A DNA stretch of 6,307 nucleotides from Gammaproteobacteria bacterium (lineage in GTDB: Bacteria; Pseudomonadota; Gammaproteobacteria; SZUA-229). Numbering within the stretch: position 1 is the stretch's first letter; each line of letters opens with the position of its first letter. Where the stretch lies: positions 1 to 6,307 of the forward strand of contig JAOUPA010000107.1 in NCBI GenBank assembly GCA_029880105.1, in the 5' to 3' direction. Made by a program: the position numbers and the translations under genes. The notes under the pieces were generated by a model. That model was given only the letters and a program-made list of their open reading frames with translations. It did no database searches and had not been told where the DNA came from. Positions 5,948 through 6,307 of the stretch are shown one piece after another.

Positions 5948-6307
5948 TTATTCCTCAATCATCACTTCGGTACCTACTTCAACCAGCCTGAATAATTCCA
6001 CGATGTCTGCATTCAACATTCGAATACAGCCCATTGAGGCCGGTGTACCAATATGTTCTTCATCACTAGTACCGTGAATGTATATGTATCGCTGGTAGGT
6101 GTCTACATAGCCACCCTGATTTCTTCCTGGCTGCATACCCTCCAGCCACATAATGCGGCTGGTGATGACATCAGCCGGTAATTCCACACCATTCTCGATG
6201 CACTCTTCCAGGCTACCGTGCGGTACCCGACCGATAAACACCTCATTAATCGGCATGGCACCACCAATTTTATCCCTGATACGGTGCAAGCCCAGCGGCG
6301 TCTGGTT
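5948..6307 (-). CDS. L,D-transpeptidase (YkuD domain), 5' end outside the window
   Basis: The C-terminal 119 residues of a YkuD-fold enzyme. Members of this family form 3-3 peptidoglycan cross-links or attach proteins to peptidoglycan in the periplasm, and resist most beta-lactams except carbapenems. The visible frame is open to the last base and begins NQTPLGLHRIRDKIG, which matches the family's STPLG-type strand, so the real start and any signal peptide lie beyond 6307. The catalytic signature is clear: YIYIHGT with the conserved His (6074-6076), then IGTPASMGCIRM with the nucleophilic Cys (6026-6028) in the S-x-G-C-I-R motif, followed by NADIVELF. A TTG at 6289 could be read as a start but is an ordinary internal Leu. 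The protein ends with TEVMIEE. No extra domain follows the YkuD fold. It is the upstream gene of the likely operon with metZ. Confidence 0.92.
   Translation of the reverse strand, partial: NQTPLGLHRIRDKIGGAMPINEVFIGRVPHGSLEECIENGVELPADVITSRIMWLEGMQPGRNQGGYVDTYQRYIYIHGTSDEEHIGTPASMGCIRMLNADIVELFRLVEVGTEVMIEE
5951..5956 (-). promoter_or_regulatory. metZ ribosome-binding site inside the upstream stop region
   Basis: GAGGAA, read on the minus strand, lies 10 bases before the metZ ATG at 5940. It is made of the last two Glu codons of the L,D-transpeptidase gene, directly before its TAA stop. This placement favours the ATG over the upstream TTG and suggests coupled translation of the two genes. 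Confidence 0.7.

Noticed and set aside
5941..5958. Six-residue longer metZ from a TTG at 5958
   Set aside because: It would overlap the upstream stop codon and use the Shine-Dalgarno as coding sequence. The ATG at 5940 has a matching GAGGAA site.
6287..6289. TTG as the start of the L,D-transpeptidase
   Set aside because: The frame stays open to 6307 and the upstream residues NQTPLG match the YkuD fold, so the gene is truncated by the window.
1..6307. CRISPR array, tRNA, IS element, or toxin-antitoxin pair
   Set aside because: No regularly spaced direct repeats, cloverleaf, transposase or terminal inverted repeats were seen. The two small genes are far apart and do not form an adjacent two-gene pair.

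Overview
The window most likely comes from a gammaproteobacterium. It carries a GAF-containing PtsP (enzyme I-Ntr), an HdfR-like LysR regulator and a MetZ-type O-succinylhomoserine sulfhydrylase, all of which read as gammaproteobacterial family members. Base composition looks moderate and fairly even, and there is no sign of an IS element, integrase, phage gene, tRNA, rRNA or CRISPR array. I cannot assign a genus from sequence alone. It looks like ordinary chromosomal DNA with six complete protein genes and one gene cut by the right edge.

Left part (1-992, + strand): a 150-bp AT-rich leader with a small perfect palindrome precedes a GNAT-fold acetyltransferase (151-666). A 70-residue, very acidic protein with a basic C-terminal helix follows (780-992), apparently with its own sigma70-like promoter. 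It meets a LysR-type regulator (989-1831, - strand) tail to tail, and the two stop codons share the palindrome CTAG.

Middle (1832-4677): a 208-bp divergent intergenic region with two inverted repeats, one of them a T-N11-A LysR-type box, separates the regulator from a small secreted protein with two cysteines (2040-2258). That gene ends in a textbook intrinsic terminator. Immediately after it, ptsP (2401-4677) has its own candidate promoter and almost no Shine-Dalgarno. PtsP is the PEP-dependent enzyme I of the nitrogen phosphotransferase system. Its catalytic His, Cys and PEP-binding residues are all present.

Right part (4678-6307, - strand): a 78-bp convergent spacer with an imperfect hairpin leads into metZ (4756-5940). 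Upstream of metZ, 7 bp away and probably in the same operon, is an L,D-transpeptidase (YkuD) gene that runs out of the window at 6307. MetZ makes homocysteine for methionine synthesis and the L,D-transpeptidase modifies peptidoglycan, so the pairing has no obvious metabolic logic.

I did not find convincing evidence of a new multi-gene system. The least explained items are the two small proteins (70 and 72 aa) and the regulatory DNA next to the GNAT and LysR genes.
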